Origin: Brevibacterium sp. CBA3109
Lineage (GTDB): Bacteria > Actinomycetota > Actinomycetes > Actinomycetales > Brevibacteriaceae
Assembly: GCF_040256645.1 (NCBI RefSeq)
Contig: NZ_CP158281.1
Location: 1,736,001-1,800,000 of the forward strand
Length of the DNA stretch: 64,000 nt
Direction of reading: 5' to 3'
Position numbers and translations under genes: made by a program. The notes beneath the pieces are model-generated. The model saw only the letters and a list, made by a program, of their open reading frames with translations. It did not search any database and was not told the origin of the DNA. The number at the start of each line of letters is the position of its first letter. Position 1 is the stretch's first letter. Shown piece after piece: positions 62,279-64,000 of the stretch.

Positions 62279-63232
62279 CTACCCGACAGCCGAAAGAATG
62301 TCGATGACGAACACGAGAGTGGAATTCGCAGGAATGCCGTCTCTGCCCTGTTCGCCGTATCCCTTGTCGGGGGGAACCACGAGGACGATCTGGCTGCCGA
62401 CCTTCGCTCCGACAAGGCCTTCGTTCCATCCGTCGATGACCTGGGCCTGACCGACGGGATCGACGGCGAAGGGTCCGCGCCCATCCTGCCAGCTCGAGTC
62501 GAAGTACTTCGAATTGTCGTCCCAGAGCCAACCGGAGTAATGCACGGCCACACTCTGGCCTTCCTTGACCTTCGGGCCCTCGCCCTCAATCGTCGTATAC
62601 GTTTCGAGTTCCTTCGGGGCCTTGCCCTTCGGCTTCGAAATCGACGGCTCACCGTTGTCGGCCAACGTCACCTTCACGGGGTTCTTCGACTGGTCGACCT
62701 TCTTGCCTTCGGCACGGGTCAGGGGCTTCGTGGTCTTCTCAATGTCGATGACGTAGACGAGAGTCTGTGCGGGCTGGCCCTGCTGCGCACTGCCGTTGAG
62801 CGACATGAGCACGCGCGATCCGACCTTCGTGTCCAGTAGCGCGTTGTAGAGCTCCTCCGAGATCTGGCTCTTGTCCATCGGGAATCCGGCCGGTGACTTC
62901 GAATCGTAGCTCGATTCGATCTGCTTGCCGGTGGTGCCTGAGACCAGGGTCATCTGTGCGGTGACCTGTTCACCGTCGGCGACCTTATCGCCCTTGCCTT
63001 GGCTGATGACGGACTTTCCGGTCTTGTCCACGACCAGGGGCGCGTCGAAGCTGACCTTCGGCTTCTCGCCCATCTTGCCTTCGACCGTGATGTCGTCGAG
63101 ACTGGTCGACTTCGCGTCCTCGGCCGAAACGGATGGCGGGGCACTTGTCGTGTTTTCCGCCTCCTCGCCCTGTCCGCAGGCGGACAGCAGCAGTGTGGCG
63201 GCCGCGATGACGGCGAGCACTTTGGTGCGCAC
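62279..63232 (-). CDS. FKBP-type peptidyl-prolyl isomerase lipoprotein
   Basis: A 317-residue exported isomerase. The signal peptide ends in LLLSAC, so C19 is lipidated. Two FKBP-like regions follow: a divergent one (about 50-165) and a canonical one at the C-terminus (about 230-317) with VAVHYSGWLWDD, GWNEGLVGAKVGSQIVLVVPP and GYGEQGRDGIP. Only the second looks catalytic. The GTG at 63232 has GAAAGGA at 6 nt, better than the upstream ATG. It lies between pafA and the small FKBP gene. Confidence 0.9.
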   Translation of the reverse strand: MRTKVLAVIAAATLLLSACGQGEEAENTTSAPPSVSAEDAKSTSLDDITVEGKMGEKPKVSFDAPLVVDKTGKSVISQGKGDKVADGEQVTAQMTLVSGTTGKQIESSYDSKSPAGFPMDKSQISEELYNALLDTKVGSRVLMSLNGSAQQGQPAQTLVYVIDIEKTTKPLTRAEGKKVDQSKNPVKVTLADNGEPSISKPKGKAPKELETYTTIEGEGPKVKEGQSVAVHYSGWLWDDNSKYFDSSWQDGRGPFAVDPVGQAQVIDGWNEGLVGAKVGSQIVLVVPPDKGYGEQGRDGIPANSTLVFVIDILSAVG

Positions 63233-63268
63233 GTGGTTCCTTTCGTTCAAGACCAGATCACTGAGATC

Positions 63269-64000
63269 TTACAGGCCCGCGATGAGCGCTTCAGCCTGTG
63301 GGTGTGTGGGCTCGAAGGGGTTCTTCAGCGCCACGGCACGGCCGGATTCGTCGTTGAGGCGCAGATGCACCCAGTCGACGGTGTAGTCGCGGCGCGCGGC
63401 ATGAGCGGCACGGACGAATTCGCCGCGGATGGCTGCGCGAGTGGTCGCCGGTGGCACATCCTTCGCCTTTTCCCGTGCTTCGGGAGAGACCAGGTTCTTC
63501 GCCAACCCGGCCCGTTCCAGCTTGGGAAACAGCCCGGTGTCGGGCGTGATGTCGTGATAGGCGATGTCGAGGCGAGAGATCCGCGGATCCGTGACGGCGT
63601 CGATGCCGCGGGCCATCGCCCGATCGATGAGCGTCTTCTTCATCACCCAGTCGATCTCGCGGTCGACGGCGGAGAAGTCTTGAGCTGCAATCGCTTCGAG
63701 CATTCGGGTCCACAGGTCGATGACATATTCGGCCATCCCATCGTCGCCGAGGCTGTGGTCGCCCTTGTTCACGAGAACTTGAGCACGGTCGCGGTAGTCC
63801 GTGAGCAGGTTCAGCGGTGTGATCGTCGTCCCGTCCGTGCGCTCGAGCTTCACCGAACCGGTGAGGTCTCTGGCGACGAGACGGATGTCGCGCACGGGGT
63901 GGCGCAGACCGTGTTCGGGGATCCGTGCGCCCTGTTCGATGAGGTCGAGCATGAGCACCGCCGAGCCGATCTTGAGCGCCGAGGTGGCTGTCGACATCGA
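63269..64000 (-). CDS. pafA: Pup--protein ligase PafA, C-terminal part (runs off the window)
   Basis: Ligase that attaches deamidated Pup to lysines of proteasome substrates. The last 243 codons are present; the ATP-binding N-terminal domain lies beyond base 64000. Recognisable segments are REIDWVMKKTLIDR, ISRLDIAYHDI, PPATTRAAIRGEFVR and DYTVDWVHLRLND near the C-terminus. The ending IAGL matches PafA rather than Dop. It leads the group with the two FKBP genes, and the pafB-pafC-tat genes follow. Confidence 0.93.
   Translation of the reverse strand, partial: SMSTATSALKIGSAVLMLDLIEQGARIPEHGLRHPVRDIRLVARDLTGSVKLERTDGTTITPLNLLTDYRDRAQVLVNKGDHSLGDDGMAEYVIDLWTRMLEAIAAQDFSAVDREIDWVMKKTLIDRAMARGIDAVTDPRISRLDIAYHDITPDTGLFPKLERAGLAKNLVSPEAREKAKDVPPATTRAAIRGEFVRAAHAARRDYTVDWVHLRLNDESGRAVALKNPFEPTHPQAEALIAGL

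Overview
The window is high-GC actinobacterial DNA. The genes present are typical of Actinobacteria: a Pup-proteasome cluster (pafA, pafB, pafC), RbpA, an FtsR-type MerR regulator, a cytochrome bcc-aa3 supercomplex with a diheme QcrC and the small CtaF subunit, an Rpf-domain muralytic protein and SecA2. Gene content and order suggest a Micrococcales member, most likely Brevibacterium or a close relative. The genus is an inference from gene content.

Layout. 1-6.3 kb holds housekeeping genes: the 5' part of lpdA, then pepA, pyrD, a DUF3043 membrane protein, an M20 dipeptidase, an ErpA/IscA protein and aat. 6.4-17.1 kb is the respiratory locus. ctaC-ctaD-ctaF runs rightward and ctaE-qcrC-qcrA-qcrB runs leftward, so the two halves converge. 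Between them lies a 3.5-kb mobile graveyard: an ISL3-family element with an intact 8-bp target duplication, invaded by an IS3-family element that is itself interrupted by an IS30-family remnant. Both respiratory operons carry a near-identical 18-bp dyad site upstream.

17-33 kb holds trpD, a DEDDh/GIY-YIG nuclease, an esterase, an acyltransferase, ftsR, an orphan ParA, pyruvate carboxylase, a deformylase, a 3-hydroxyacyl-CoA dehydrogenase, an aspartate aminotransferase, a methyltransferase, Hsp20 under a HAIR operator, and an AEC transporter. 33-49.5 kb is more accessory. It holds ferritin, a pterin dehydratase, a four-gene operon of two uncharacterised membrane proteins with an M20D amidohydrolase and an amidase, an Rpf protein, a UvrA-like remnant, an amine permease/amine oxidase/SDR cluster facing a WYL regulator across a perfect dyad operator, an RlpA-like protein, a glycerophosphodiesterase, rbpA and a polyprenol-phosphate mannosyltransferase.

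49.7-64 kb holds an amidohydrolase-like protein without its metal ligands, a protein joining a 5'-3' exonuclease to a DnaQ-type 3'-5' exonuclease, secA2, the helY helicase, tatC-tatA, pafC-pafB, a DUF3866 protein, two FKBP isomerases and the C-terminal part of pafA. This closing order is the usual actinobacterial proteasome neighbourhood.

Regulation visible in the sequence: two SigR-type promoters (before the ErpA gene and rbpA), a HAIR box before hsp20, a dyad operator for the WYL regulator, a shared dyad before the oxidase and bcc operons, long GC-rich hairpins at most gene-cluster ends, and at least ten genes whose start codon lies 6-8 nt after a TANNNT -10 box, which implies leaderless transcripts. 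No tRNA, rRNA or CRISPR array was found.
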